Source: Dendrophyllia cribrosa (taxonomy: Eukaryota; Cnidaria; Anthozoa; Scleractinia; Dendrophylliidae). Taken from it: a DNA stretch of 64,000 nt. Location: positions 11,270,832 through 11,334,831 of the forward strand of contig JAJLRJ010000013.1 of NCBI GenBank assembly GCA_024195265.1, given 5' to 3'. Shown in pieces: positions 37,363 to 47,566 of this stretch. The notes beneath the pieces were generated by a model that saw only the letters and a program-made list of their open reading frames with translations, made no database searches and was not told the DNA's origin. Positions within the stretch are counted from its first letter, which is position 1. Each line of letters opens with the position of its first letter. Made by a program: the position numbers and the translations under genes.

Positions 37363-37755
37363 GTGCATCTTTACTGCACATACAGTTTATCATGCAACTC
37401 AGCCCATGCACAGAGAAAGAAAACTAATCATATGAATAGCTGGTAGCCATTGCATTAACTTTGCTAAATAAAAGTTGGTGTCACCTCAATTGTTTTAATT
37501 CATTTATTTATCCGGGACATCTGATTAGCATAAATACACACTTGGGTTCTGTCCTCGTGTACCGGTAACAAAAAGAACAAAACAAAGACTAAACAATAAA
37601 CTACACGAAAACAATAGATCACAAACAAAGAGAATGCAATGTAAAATCCCTCGTGTACCGGTACACCAGGACACAGCCGGCCAGTTGAAACACTACAGCT
37701 GTACCTTGACCCTGACATGACATGAGTTACTTATTACCAAGCTGTTGCCAACATG
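37363..37755 (+). repeat. Direct repeat copy 2 (pair with 32,942-33,215)
   Basis: The second copy of the segment starting at 32,942, in the same orientation. It is interrupted by about 150 bp containing CTCGTGTACCGGTA at both ends of the insertion. It ends at the Penelope target site. Confidence 0.8.
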
Positions 37756-37877
37756 AACAGGATATATGAATGGGGTTAGTTTCTAGAGAAACTGTGGTGC
37801 TGCGTCGGTGGGGGGATGAAACACGAGAATTTAGTTTTATCGAGTGAGTCGATAAGGTAAATTGACCACCGTAAAAA

Positions 37878-37926
37878 GATTCAAATAGCTGACGTTTCGA
37901 GCGCTAGCCCTTCGTCGGAGCGAATC
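37878..37926 (-). ncRNA. Hammerhead-ribozyme-like motif at the 3' side of the minus Penelope copy
   Basis: On the minus strand: GATTCGCT, CCGACGA, AGGGC-TAGC-GCTC, GAAAC, GTC, AGC...GAATC. This order matches a type I hammerhead: stem I (GATTC/GAATC and GCT/AGC), core CUGANGA (here CCGACGA), stem II (GGGC/GCUC), GAAA, and a GUC cleavage triplet. Stem III is tiny, as reported for Penelope elements. The U4-to-C change and an extra A may weaken it. Confidence 0.45.
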
Positions 37927-38016
37927 AAGGAATTGTGGGTAGTGTGTGGTTTTATATAGTAAGCGGTGGAGCTACGCTATTGGTGGAAATTTGGTGACGT
38001 GAAAAACAAATGTAGA

Positions 38017-39357
38017 TTAGTTGAATGAAAAGCGTTCGTTGATTCCGTGGGGTTTGAGAGTGCCGATTTGAAAGATGATTTTTTGTTCTAGGTTTTTACG
38101 GCTTTCTGTGTTACCCTGGTGTAGGGAAAGACCGCAGATTGTCATGTGTTGTTTAGAATGGTTAGTAAGATTAAAATGGCGCGCGACTGGTTTGGATGCG
38201 TCTTTGTCATTTTTTTCAACGTCTCGGAGATGTTCACGAAAACGGTCGCCCAGTCTCCTCCCTGTTTCGCCAATGTATATCTTTTTGCAAAAAGTACATG
38301 TAATGCAGTAGATAACATTTACGGAGGTGCATGTAAAACGATCAGTGATTTTAATAGATCGTTTGGGTCCTGTTATTTTGTCCGCGTTGTGAATGAAAGG
38401 ACAAGTGTTACATCGTGTGCGTGTGCATTTGAAAGTTCCCGGTACATCGTCAGATTTCAGTGCGCTCGTAACTAGAAAGTTGCCTATGTTTTTGTCACGT
38501 TTGAATGAAATTAGTGGGGGTTGTGAAAAAATTCTGCCAGTTTCGGGGTCGTTTTGGAGTAATTTGAAATTTTTTAAAATGATGCTTTTGACTGTGTTGT
38601 TGTGTGGGTGGAAAGTGAGGGTGAATGGAATTCTCTCGTTCTCTTCCTTCTGTGGCGTTTGTAGTGCTGACTGTCTGTCGATCTGTTGTGCACGTTGTTG
38701 GCCCGTATTAACAACAGAGTCAGGGTACCCACGTTTCTTGAAAAACTGGCACATTTCTTCTGATTTGTTGGAAAAATCAGAGTCATCACTACATAGACGT
38801 CGAAGTCTGAGAAATTGAGAATACGGAATGGCGTTTTTAACGTGCGATGGATGTGAGGATGAATGTAACAGATAACTGTGGGAATCTGTAGGTTTGTAGT
38901 GCACACTTGTGGATAAACTGTTACCGTTGATTGAAATATTAATGTCAAGAAAAGCGACTGAGGTTTCGGAAATTTCCCAGGTATATTTTAGAGCTGGATG
39001 AAAAGTATTGACAGAAGTTATGAATTGATTAAGTTCCTCTTTACTGGAAGAGGTAGCGCCAATGCAATCATCGATGTAGCGGCCGTAGAGTTCGGGTTTG
39101 GTTCCGTGGTACTGATTAAAAAATTTGTCTTCGATGTGGCCTACAAAAAGGTTAGCGTAGCTTGGTCCCATTTTGGTGCCCATGGCGACTCCATTTACTT
39201 GTTTGTAGTAGTTTTGGGAAAATGAAAAACAGTTAAGTGTCAAAACTAATTCGGCTAAGCGGAGCAGTGTTTCTGAGCTTGGGTTTTGAATGGAGCGCTG
39301 GTCGAAAAAATATTTTAGTGCTTGAAGTCCTTCGTCATTGGGGATGACGGTATAAAC
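38017..39357 (-). CDS. Penelope-like RT / GIY-YIG endonuclease, minus copy, 5'-truncated
   Basis: The frame is open from the junction. About 40 residues before the 408-residue part include LVYTVIPNDEGLQALKYFFD, the reverse-transcriptase motif A region but without the preceding catalytic part. In the 408-residue numbering: VNGVAMGTKMGPSYAN at 16-31 (motif B), YIDD at 56-59 (motif C catalytic pair), AFLDINI at 97-103, a Cys-rich CTRTRCNTC at 273-281, then a GIY-YIG nuclease: VIYC at 310-313, YIG at 323-325, R334/H338, and a Glu near 386. The N-terminal half of the RT is missing, so the copy cannot be autonomous. There is no ATG; the first residue of the 408 is a TTG codon within the longer frame. 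Confidence 0.88.
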   Translation of the reverse strand, partial: VYTVIPNDEGLQALKYFFDQRSIQNPSSETLLRLAELVLTLNCFSFSQNYYKQVNGVAMGTKMGPSYANLFVGHIEDKFFNQYHGTKPELYGRYIDDCIGATSSSKEELNQFITSVNTFHPALKYTWEISETSVAFLDINISINGNSLSTSVHYKPTDSHSYLLHSSSHPSHVKNAIPYSQFLRLRRLCSDDSDFSNKSEEMCQFFKKRGYPDSVVNTGQQRAQQIDRQSALQTPQKEENERIPFTLTFHPHNNTVKSIILKNFKLLQNDPETGRIFSQPPLISFKRDKNIGNFLVTSALKSDDVPGTFKCTRTRCNTCPFIHNADKITGPKRSIKITDRFTCTSVNVIYCITCTFCKKIYIGETGRRLGDRFREHLRDVEKNDKDASKPVARHFNLTNHSKQHMTICGLSLHQGNTESRKNLEQKIIFQIGTLKPHGINERFSFN

Positions 39358-39364
39358 TAATTCG

Positions 39365-40608
39365 GCTTAGCCGAATTAGTTTTGACACTTAACTGTTTTT
39401 CATTTTCCCAAAACTACTACAAACAAGTAAATGGAGTCGCCATGGGCACCAAAATGGGACCAAGCTACGCTAACCTTTTTGTAGGCCACATCGAAGACAA
39501 ATTTTTTAATCAGTACCACGGAACCAAACCCGAACTCTACGGCCGCTACATCGATGATTGCATTGGCGCTACCTCTTCCAGTAAAGAGGAACTTAATCAA
39601 TTCATAACTTCTGTCAATACTTTTCATCCAGCTCTAAAATATACCTGGGAAATTTCCGAAACCTCAGTCGCTTTTCTTGACATTAATATTTCAATCAACG
39701 GTAACAGTTTATCCACAAGTGTGCACTACAAACCTACAGATTCCCACAGTTATCTGTTACATTCATCCTCACATCCATCGCACGTTAAAAACGCCATTCC
39801 GTATTCTCAATTTCTCAGACTTCGACGTCTATGTAGTGATGACTCTGATTTTTCCAACAAATCAGAAGAAATGTGCCAGTTTTTCAAGAAACGTGGGTAC
39901 CCTGACTCTGTTGTTAATACGGGCCAACAACGTGCACAACAGATCGACAGACAGTCAGCACTACAAACGCCACAGAAGGAAGAGAACGAGAGAATTCCAT
40001 TCACCCTCACTTTCCACCCACACAACAACACAGTCAAAAGCATCATTTTAAAAAATTTCAAATTACTCCAAAACGACCCCGAAACTGGCAGAATTTTTTC
40101 ACAACCCCCACTAATTTCATTCAAACGTGACAAAAACATAGGCAACTTTCTAGTTACGAGCGCACTGAAATCTGACGATGTACCGGGAACTTTCAAATGC
40201 ACACGCACACGATGTAACACTTGTCCTTTCATTCACAACGCGGACAAAATAACAGGACCCAAACGATCTATTAAAATCACTGATCGTTTTACATGCACCT
40301 CCGTAAATGTTATCTACTGCATTACATGTACTTTTTGCAAAAAGATATACATTGGCGAAACAGGGAGGAGACTGGGCGACCGTTTTCGTGAACATCTCCG
40401 AGACGTTGAAAAAAATGACAAAGACGCATCCAAACCAGTCGCGCGCCATTTTAATCTTACTAACCATTCTAAACAACACATGACAATCTGCGGTCTTTCC
40501 CTACACCAGGGTAACACAGAAAGCCGTAAAAACCTAGAACAAAAAATCATCTTTCAAATCGGCACTCTCAAACCCCACGGAATCAACGAACGCTTTTCAT
40601 TCAACTAA
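39365..40608 (+). CDS. Penelope-like RT / GIY-YIG endonuclease, plus copy, 5'-truncated
   Basis: Translates to the same 408 residues as the minus copy, with RT motifs B and C (YIDD) and the C-terminal GIY-YIG nuclease, ending at TAA 40,606-40,608. It is cut slightly shorter at its 5' end than the minus copy (begins at AELVLTLN), without ATG or RT fingers. In intact elements this protein copies element RNA at a break made by the nuclease. Perfect identity with the other copy implies very recent origin, gene conversion or an assembly fold-back. Confidence 0.87.
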
Positions 40609-40698
40609 TCTACATTTGTTTTTCACGTCACCAAATTTCCACCAATAGCGTAGCTCCACCGCTTACTATATAAAACCACACACTACCCACAATTCCTT

Positions 40699-40747
40699 GA
40701 TTCGCTCCGACGAAGGGCTAGCGCTCGAAACGTCAGCTATTTGAATC
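40699..40747 (+). ncRNA. Hammerhead-ribozyme-like motif at the 3' side of the plus Penelope copy
   Basis: The same 49 bases as in the minus copy, now on the + strand, about 90 bp after the ORF stop. Core CCGACGA, stem-loop II GGGCTAGCGCTC, then GAAACGTC, with stem I closed by GATTC and GAATC. Activity is unproven. Confidence 0.45.
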
Positions 40748-40879
40748 TTTTTACGGTGGTCAATTTACCTTATCGACTCACTCGATAAAACTAAATTCTC
40801 GTGAACAGGATATAGTCGGCCACATCTTTACTGACTATGTCCTGTTGAAGTCTTCTTGCAAGGTCGATTAACGTGAGAT

Positions 40880-41012
40880 AAACTAAGAGTAAAGCCAGGA
40901 TCCGAGCCAGGATCGAGCCAGCCGATCCTGGATCGGATCCTTGCTCGTTTCCCTCCCCCCACCCCCACCCCCTCCCCCAAAATCCCGAACCCGAGAGCTT
41001 GCTCGCAGGCTA
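40880..41012. mobile_element. Fragment ending GCTCGCAGGCTA with GAGCCAGGATC repeats
   Basis: GAGAGCTTGCTCGCAGGCTA closes the fragment. The inner part has repeated GAGCCAGGATC motifs. A similar piece ending GAGAGCTTGCTGGCAGGCTA lies at 37,255-37,362. Both end with the complement of TAGCCTGCG or a variant, and both lie where the inverted duplication arms lose homology. Confidence 0.45.
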
Positions 41013-41226
41013 AGGTGAACATAAACATTAAGACAGTGCGAACATGCTTAAATTAAAAGTTTTCTATTTCAACAGACTGTTGAAGAGGCATCCCTTGGTA
41101 TATTCAGTATAAACATAAGGTGGATTTTCTACAACGACTGAAACAGTAAATGGAATTTTTTACAATGACTAAAATACTTTCAATTAATAATGATAATATT
41201 GTCTGTTTGTAGAAAGCGTTGTAGTG

Positions 41227-42105
41227 CGTAAGTACTAAAAGAAGGAATGACCTAAAACCACCTAAAACCATCTACAACCACCTACAACTACCTAAAACCA
41301 CCTTCAAGGAATGACCTAAAACCATCTACAACCACCCTCAACCACCTAAAACCACCTACGACCATCTTCAGAAATATAAACAATCCATGCAGAATACTGT
41401 TTTTATCATTTCAGTGTCAATTTGATCGATTTCCAAGCAACCACAGGCTGTGAAAGACTCAAGTCTTTAATACAGGGTTCCAAACGTAAACTTTATCAAC
41501 ACAACAAGCTGTGAGGCGTTCGCTTACAGTTTCATTCCACGACTCAAACTCTCCTCGCTCGATAACCGGAAAGTATGCACACACTCAGTGAAGCATGACG
41601 TAGTGACGCCATTGTCACGCAACATTAAGTCATGACAATTTTATCACGATTAGTGTGCTGCTCGCCTGGGGCTCGCAGCAATGAAACATCTTACCTTCAG
41701 GATCCTCTTGAAATGGAGCCATTACTAAGTCGATAAGGCCGCCTTGAGAGACCAGCCTGGACGAGTGAGGTCGCGATGTGATCGAGCAAAGTGTTTTCTT
41801 TAACCCCAATGCCACCAGACTTAACCTCATGCTCTATACAGTCAGTGTAACATAAGATCCTCATACTAGACGCCCGTGGAAAGAGAACGCAACATTTCCG
41901 GTGAGCACGAAATCGATCAAATTGACACTGAAATGATAAAAACAGTATTCTGCGTGGATTTTTTATATTTCTGAAGATGGTCGTAGGTGGTTTTAGGTGG
42001 TTGTAGATGGTTTTAGGTCATTCCTTGTAGGTGGTTGTAGATGGTTGTAGGTGGTTGTAGATGGTTTTCGGTGGTTTTAGGTCATTCCTTCTTTTAGTAC
42101 TTGCG
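41227..42105. mobile_element. Fold-back element with ~210-bp TIRs and ACCTAAAACCACC repeats, right arm only
   Basis: The inverted ends start GTAAGTACTAAAAGAAGG and continue for about 210 bp, built of ACCTAAAACCACC and CTACAACCACC units, up to a shared GACACTGAAATGATAAAAAC segment. CGTTGTAGTG (41,217-41,226) and CGTTGTACTG (42,106-42,115) are a 10-bp target duplication with one mismatch. The left arm has the unoccupied site near 32,735. No transposase was seen; Mutator-like ancestry is possible. Confidence 0.78.
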
Positions 42106-42738
42106 CGTTGTACTGTTATTATCTGACCTTCCTTTTAATTGTCATTCTCAACCAGGGTACATTGCTTTCCGAGGTTCTGTTTGTGGCCATTTTTGGGTGC
42201 TGCGAAAATGGCCACCCAGTGATTATTGCAAAAATTTAAGGTTGTATTGAGGTACATGTACATTGAAACATTGGCAAACTGGATTTCTTTCTTTCTTTTG
42301 ATGAAAACAAATAGTAACTTAAAGTAATAAAAAAAAAATTGAAGAGCTGTCAAAGTGATTTAGATCACTTGATGGATAGGACATTCTTCTTACTGAATTG
42401 GAACTATAAACATGTACAGTTTGATCATACCCAGATCATACAGAATGGAGAGTTTAAGCATCGTTCTTACACTACTTTTTTCTAAAGCTTTGTCATCTTC
42501 CAAGTGAATGTATACTGGTTGATATAGGGAAGATAATTATGGAAAGTGACAATAGTTTAATAATAATGACCAGTTCATTTTGTCAAATCAATTACCTTTT
42601 CTGTGTCTCAGAAAGTCTTTTTAATGTATTATCATTTAAATTTAAATAAATATATTTTTTCAAATACTACCGTATTATAAATCAATGTAAATTGTGTTAA
42701 TATATGCAACATACATGTAGCATTTGACATTGCAAATA

Positions 42739-42893
42739 CAGCTATTTCAATTAACGTTGTCGGATCAAAAAGGCGAAAAGCCAAGACCGCGAGGAAGTAT
42801 GGGATTGTTATGCAATGGCTTTTTACCACTACCCATACTACCTTGCGGTCTTGGCTTTGAGCTTTCATCCGACAACGTTAATTGAAATAGCTG
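42739..42893. mobile_element. 155-bp TA-flanked MITE, right arm only
   Basis: Imperfect ~63-bp inverted repeats start CAGCTATTTCAATTAACGTT. TA precedes and follows (42,737-42,738; 42,894-42,895). The left arm at about 32,085 has the same flanks without the element. Termini and TA duplication fit Tc1/mariner-type MITEs. Confidence 0.85.
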
Positions 42894-43583
42894 TATGCAC
42901 CAAAACAAGTGCAAATACAATGTATAATACATTATTATTCAACATAGCATTCTAGAGTGCAAATATGCATCAAAACAAGTGCAAATATTACACGTTATTA
43001 CACTCTTCTGACCGCGCGCTAGGAAAAACAGCTTCAAAAACTTAGTTTTAGGAGAAGATTTCTGTCATATAATAAACAATTTATTCAGTGAAAAGTTTTG
43101 TAATAGGCTGGGCATTTTTACTCGTCAGTAAATACTCAGCCGTATTGCAGATCTTTACGCTGAATAACCTCTCTTTACTGTTAAGGGTCAGCGCATTTTT
43201 TTGCTGCCAACTTAAACTCTACATGTATATTTTTAGTATGAACCTTCCCAACACCACAATTAGCAGCTTTGAAAAGCAGGCTAATTGTAGCGTACACACG
43301 TTTATCGCGTTCGAAGAACGCAATCCTAATTTTGTGGTTTATGTGCAGTAAAATTTGAGATTTTTTGGTGGCCGGTCTTCCAAATGGCCGCCCCTATTGT
43401 TTTTTTTCAGGGGCTCATTTCCGCTGGAAATTCCTTCGAAGGCGTCTCCATAATCTGTGATTACTGCTAGTTTACAGGATTTACATGAACGGCGCAGGTT
43501 TTTTTTCAACGTTGTAGTTCTTTTCTGGACTATAGTCTACGAAATATGTTAAATTAATTATAATATATTATTTCCGGTTTCAC

Positions 43584-43585
<2 letters not shown>

Positions 43586-43614
<29 letters not shown>

Positions 43615-43734
43615 TACCTACATGTATATGAAAAATATATCAATAAAAGACTAAAAAAAGAAAGTGCAAAGTTAATGTAAAGTATAATTACATTTTCAGA
43701 TTTATGATATATAAATTACATTTTCAGATTTATG

Positions 43735-43779
<45 letters not shown>
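43586..43779 (+). repeat. AAT microsatellites and a small duplication
   Basis: AAT runs occur at about 43,586-43,612 and 43,741-43,779. Between them TTACATTTTCAGATTTATGA is repeated twice. The left arm has only a short ATT run (31,362-31,391). Confidence 0.8.
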
Positions 43780-44531
43780 TAAAAAGGAATGCCATCATTG
43801 AGTCCGACTCCTATCTTGTTTTGCTTGAAACTCTTTTAAGAGCTTAAAAGCTTGTTTTCCGTTTGTATTAAAACTCTATTCTGAAGGAAACTTGGAAGCA
43901 GATTTTACTTATTAATCGATTCGTCAAACGCATAGCGAAATCAAAGGACACAGAGTATATCTATGAGCTAAAATTGTGTTAAAGAGCATTCCGCACGCAG
44001 GCAATAATTTTGTCACGTACAGCTATTCGCATTCTCGTGCCAGTTGCCCTGTGCCTTGCATGGAAAGATTTTTTGGTGTCCAGAGTTCCGTTTGGCCGTC
44101 CCTATTGATGTTTCAGGGGCTCATTTCCGCCGGAAATTCCTTTGAACGCGTCTCCATAATGTCTGATTACTGCTGGTTATATGTCGGACCCCATGTCATC
44201 TAATGCATGGCATTCGGTGCTTGAGTGCTTGGCCGTCACAAAAAAAACAAAACAAAGAACCATGTCTGACGAGGATTGAGGTCCAAGATCCCCACTTTAA
44301 AACACTGACCAAAAATGAACAATCTTAGAATATTAAGACCGTTTTACAAATGAAACATTAAATATTTATTTGAGAAAACACTTTTGTGAGAGACGAAACC
44401 TTCAAAATCATTGCAAAATAACACAATACCTTGGAAGGAGTTCAGAGCCACCTTACCTTTTTGAAAATTTAAGATGGCTCCAAAGCCCTTCCGAGAATTG
44501 TTTTTAAACTTGACAAAACTTTGTATCTTAA

Positions 44532-45096
44532 CTCTATTCAGCCTGGACTTTTTTTGAGTTTCTGAGCCTGTGGGGGGGGGGGGGGGGGGGGGCACATTGT
44601 GCCCCCCCTCGTAACTTCAAGAACATTAAGGCTATGACAATGAAACCTAGAGGGTATATAGTACGTCCAAAACTGTCTCCTTTGCGGTACGCACAATGGA
44701 ACGATGGCGTCATATGACGTAATTATTAGGTAATTAGTTATACGGCCGCCATCTTGGATTTCTGAATTTTTTAAAACCTCTTAAAAACCGTCCAAATTCA
44801 CTCAAAATTAATCAAAACCAATAAATAAACGTTAAATGACGTAAAAATATAAACGTTATAGCAATAAACATTGTTTTTTCTTCATTCAAAAGTTTAAATA
44901 TCCAAATTTCAAAAACATGGCTGTCAAAATCTTGTTGCCATGAAAACATCAAGTCACGTGATCAAAAAATTGTCACATAAAATTGTTGCCAGATAAAAAG
45001 TCACAAAGTTTGGTGGCGTTTGAATACATATTAAAGAAGTTATGAATGTTGAAAGGTAGCACAGGCACTTTGTGCCCCCCCCCAGGCCGAATAGGG
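44532..45096. mobile_element. piggyBac-type MITE, copy 1 (right arm only)
   Basis: TTAA (44,528-44,531; 45,097-45,100) flanks inverted ends: CTCTATTCAGCCTGG at the left and CCAGGCCGAATAGGG at the right. A run of about 21 G sits near the left end. The left arm at about 30,590 has a single TTAA and no insert. Copy 2 lies at 57,534-58,106. Confidence 0.88.
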
Positions 45097-46480
45097 TTAA
45101 CATGTTAATTACAATTGCCTAATTAAAAATGGGGGTCACTAAGGCCGTTTTTAAGTTACAAGCACTTAAAGCTAAAATTAAGGGTGTCTTTAAGGGGTTA
45201 TACTGTTACTATGGTAACCTGTTACTTCTTGAAAATGATCAAAACTTGTTTAAGAATGACTAGGCATTTATTTGATACCATTATTGTGGTATCAACTGAT
45301 AAAACTGGTAATATTGATCCATCAAATTGTATAAAGTACTGGAAATTACTAGAAACTGTTGTCAGTCACCTTAAGTAATAAATTAAAGGTAATATACTCT
45401 TTAAATGAGATTCAGTGTACAATACAATACAGTACAATAAGTTTATTAAGATATCCCGACAGTAAGATCTCTTAACTGCATCTTCAATAACATGCAAACT
45501 GTAAACTTAAGTTCAATACCGACAGCTGCTGTTTACATTTTACACCCGCAATCAATCATAATTATGCTGACAAATAAAAGAAATTGGAACCCTGAAAAAA
45601 GAAACTGGCAAAAAGGATCAAAATCCACTAATCATGACCCACAAACAAAACCGTTCGACCCTGTTGAGTTAAGCACCGTCCTTGTTTCCTGAGACCTCTA
45701 CTATCAGATAATTAACAACTATTCACTGAAGTGGAGGTGGCCACTGACACTGAGGTAAACAGCTGTTTTAGTATATACTAAAACAGTGAGATAATATGGC
45801 ACAAAAACGACGATTTTTAATTATTCATGCCAAAGATTACAATTTTGGCATGCAAATTACTTGAAGGTGAATAACACTAGTTGCTATCCCAAATTATTTT
45901 CTGTAGCCAATCAGAGTGTACTAACGATGCTATCCAATTTTTTAGTATAATACTAGTTTGGTTTATAGTGAAAACTGTTGGTTGAGTTTTGAACTTTAGA
46001 GTGAGTGTTATTGAAAAGTGCAGTAAAAGATACACTTGTCTATGTTATCTGTACGGCATTTAGGGGAACGCAAGTCCCCTAAGTTGATATTTTGTCACGC
46101 AAATCACATGATGTTTTTTCAGTAAAATTACTTTGCATGTGGTTGAGTTTTATGTTGCGCTCGGATACTCATAGGATATATTGATTGCACTTTCATGAAA
46201 GGATTCATTTCTTAGAATTTCGACTTGTTTGAACCTTAGAATTTTAAGATTAGCTTCGGTTACTGTACCTGGAACTGTAATAATCGTACATTATCTATGA
46301 TTTATAAAATGCCTATCTGCACAGTCAGAAAACAAGAATCACAGGCTTTTACTTTAAAAACACTACCTATAGAAGATGGGATAAAATGATGATTTACCCC
46401 AACCCTTTCAAGCTAGACTTGATTTTGGGAAAAATGAAATCCACCTGGTCAAAAAAAGATACCACCCAGCTGATGCTTAA

Positions 46481-46890
46481 AGGGAGGGTTTCACGGTTCG
46501 GCACATGTGCAAGCTATGACGTGAGCCATTTTAATTTCATTGTTTAGACCAAAAGGAAGTGAGTAGTTAACTTTGGTGGGAAATTTGCCAGTGAAAATGT
46601 TGCGGTCAGTCCGCTGATTGAATGGATGATTATACATACCTATGTGTGCCATGAAAGCCACCAGAGCGTAGAATAAATCCTTCAGGTGAAAGGTTTTATT
46701 CAGCGTTGACTTTGTTGATGTAATCCGTTGAAACTTTCTGTGGATTTTGGTCATCCTTTGCTTTTTTGGACTAATTATAGTATGTGGTCATTGAAGTAAA
46801 TGTGAGTGTTTTTGGAACCGATAAAATTGGTAAGAAAGCGAATAAAGCATTTTAATCTGTGCACATGCGCCGAACTGTGAAACCATTCCT
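46481..46890. mobile_element. TTAA-flanked MITE (right arm)
   Basis: Mirror copy of 28,675-29,088, with ends AGGGAGGGTTTCACGGTTCG and its complement, and TTAA at 46,477-46,480 and 46,891-46,894. Its presence in both arms dates it before the duplication. Confidence 0.7.
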
Positions 46891-47166
46891 TTAAAGGTAG
46901 TTCGGAAATGATTTCATCCTTTAATTGACTTTGTATTGCTAAAAATAATGGGCAATAAACATCAGTATTTGATTTCCTGGCAATTTCACTTTGTCCCCGA
47001 CAGCAGTGAAAAGCCATGCTAACAAGACCATTTGATGCAAGTCAGAACACTCCCTCACCTTAGGGGGGGGGCTCTCATATATAACATGTATGATGCAGCC
47101 TTGGTCTAAATATCCCTCTACCTTAAAAAAAGGGATTTCATACCTAATCCACTACAAATATTTAAA

Positions 47167-47503
47167 GCCCTGTTTACATGGAAGAGAATGATCCTAGGCT
47201 AGTGCTAGGATGATTTTAGAAAGTTCATTTGGTTTACATGCAAAAATGCGGCTTCCAGGATCAACACTTCATTTAGTTTACATAAAAAATTGGGCAGGAT
47301 GCAAAGCAAGAAGGCGGGTGGGCGCTTAGATTACCCTGGGGCATCCGAGGCGGTTTACCTCAAGCTAGGATCATCCTAGTGCTAGGGCCAAATGCAACCC
47401 TTCGCATGTAAACTGAAAGCAGAAAACATATGTCGCGCTTGGATGATCCTAGTGTTAGGATCATCCTAACACTGGGATCATCCTATTTCCATGTAAATAG
47501 GGC
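47167..47503. mobile_element. MITE with GCCCTGTTTACATGGAA termini (right arm)
   Basis: Mirror of the left-arm element at 28,081-28,446, with the same inverted ends and CTAGGATCATCCTAG-type motifs. It is slightly shorter than the left copy. Confidence 0.65.
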
Positions 47504-47566
47504 CTAAGTTGAACATCACTGTTCCTAAAATCGAGCCTCTGGCTTGTCAGACATTCAACACAAGTT

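Larger units (their letters stand above)
37754..40814. mobile_element. Head-to-head inverted dimer of a Penelope-like element with 13-bp target duplications
   Basis: TGAACAGGATATA occurs directly at 37,754-37,766 and 40,802-40,814. Between them lie two copies of a 5'-truncated Penelope-like element in opposite orientation, meeting at a 23-bp palindrome near 39,357-39,380. The minus copy reads 39,357 to 37,767 and keeps the longer 3' end and ~40 extra N-terminal codons. The plus copy reads 39,365 to 40,801. The two 408-residue open frames are identical in translation. Inverted partial dimers are well known for Penelope-like elements, so this could be one insertion event. A sequencing fold-back artefact is the alternative to exclude. 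Confidence 0.85.

Noticed and set aside
38075..40550. Several 75-141-residue frames antisense to the Penelope ORF
   Set aside because: Shadows of the RT/GIY-YIG frame, mirrored between the two inverted copies.
37754..40814. Explaining the whole inverted duplication as a missed sequencing adapter
   Set aside because: The outer arms differ by substitutions and whole insertions, which a fold-back read cannot produce. The explanation stays open only for the identical inner Penelope copies.
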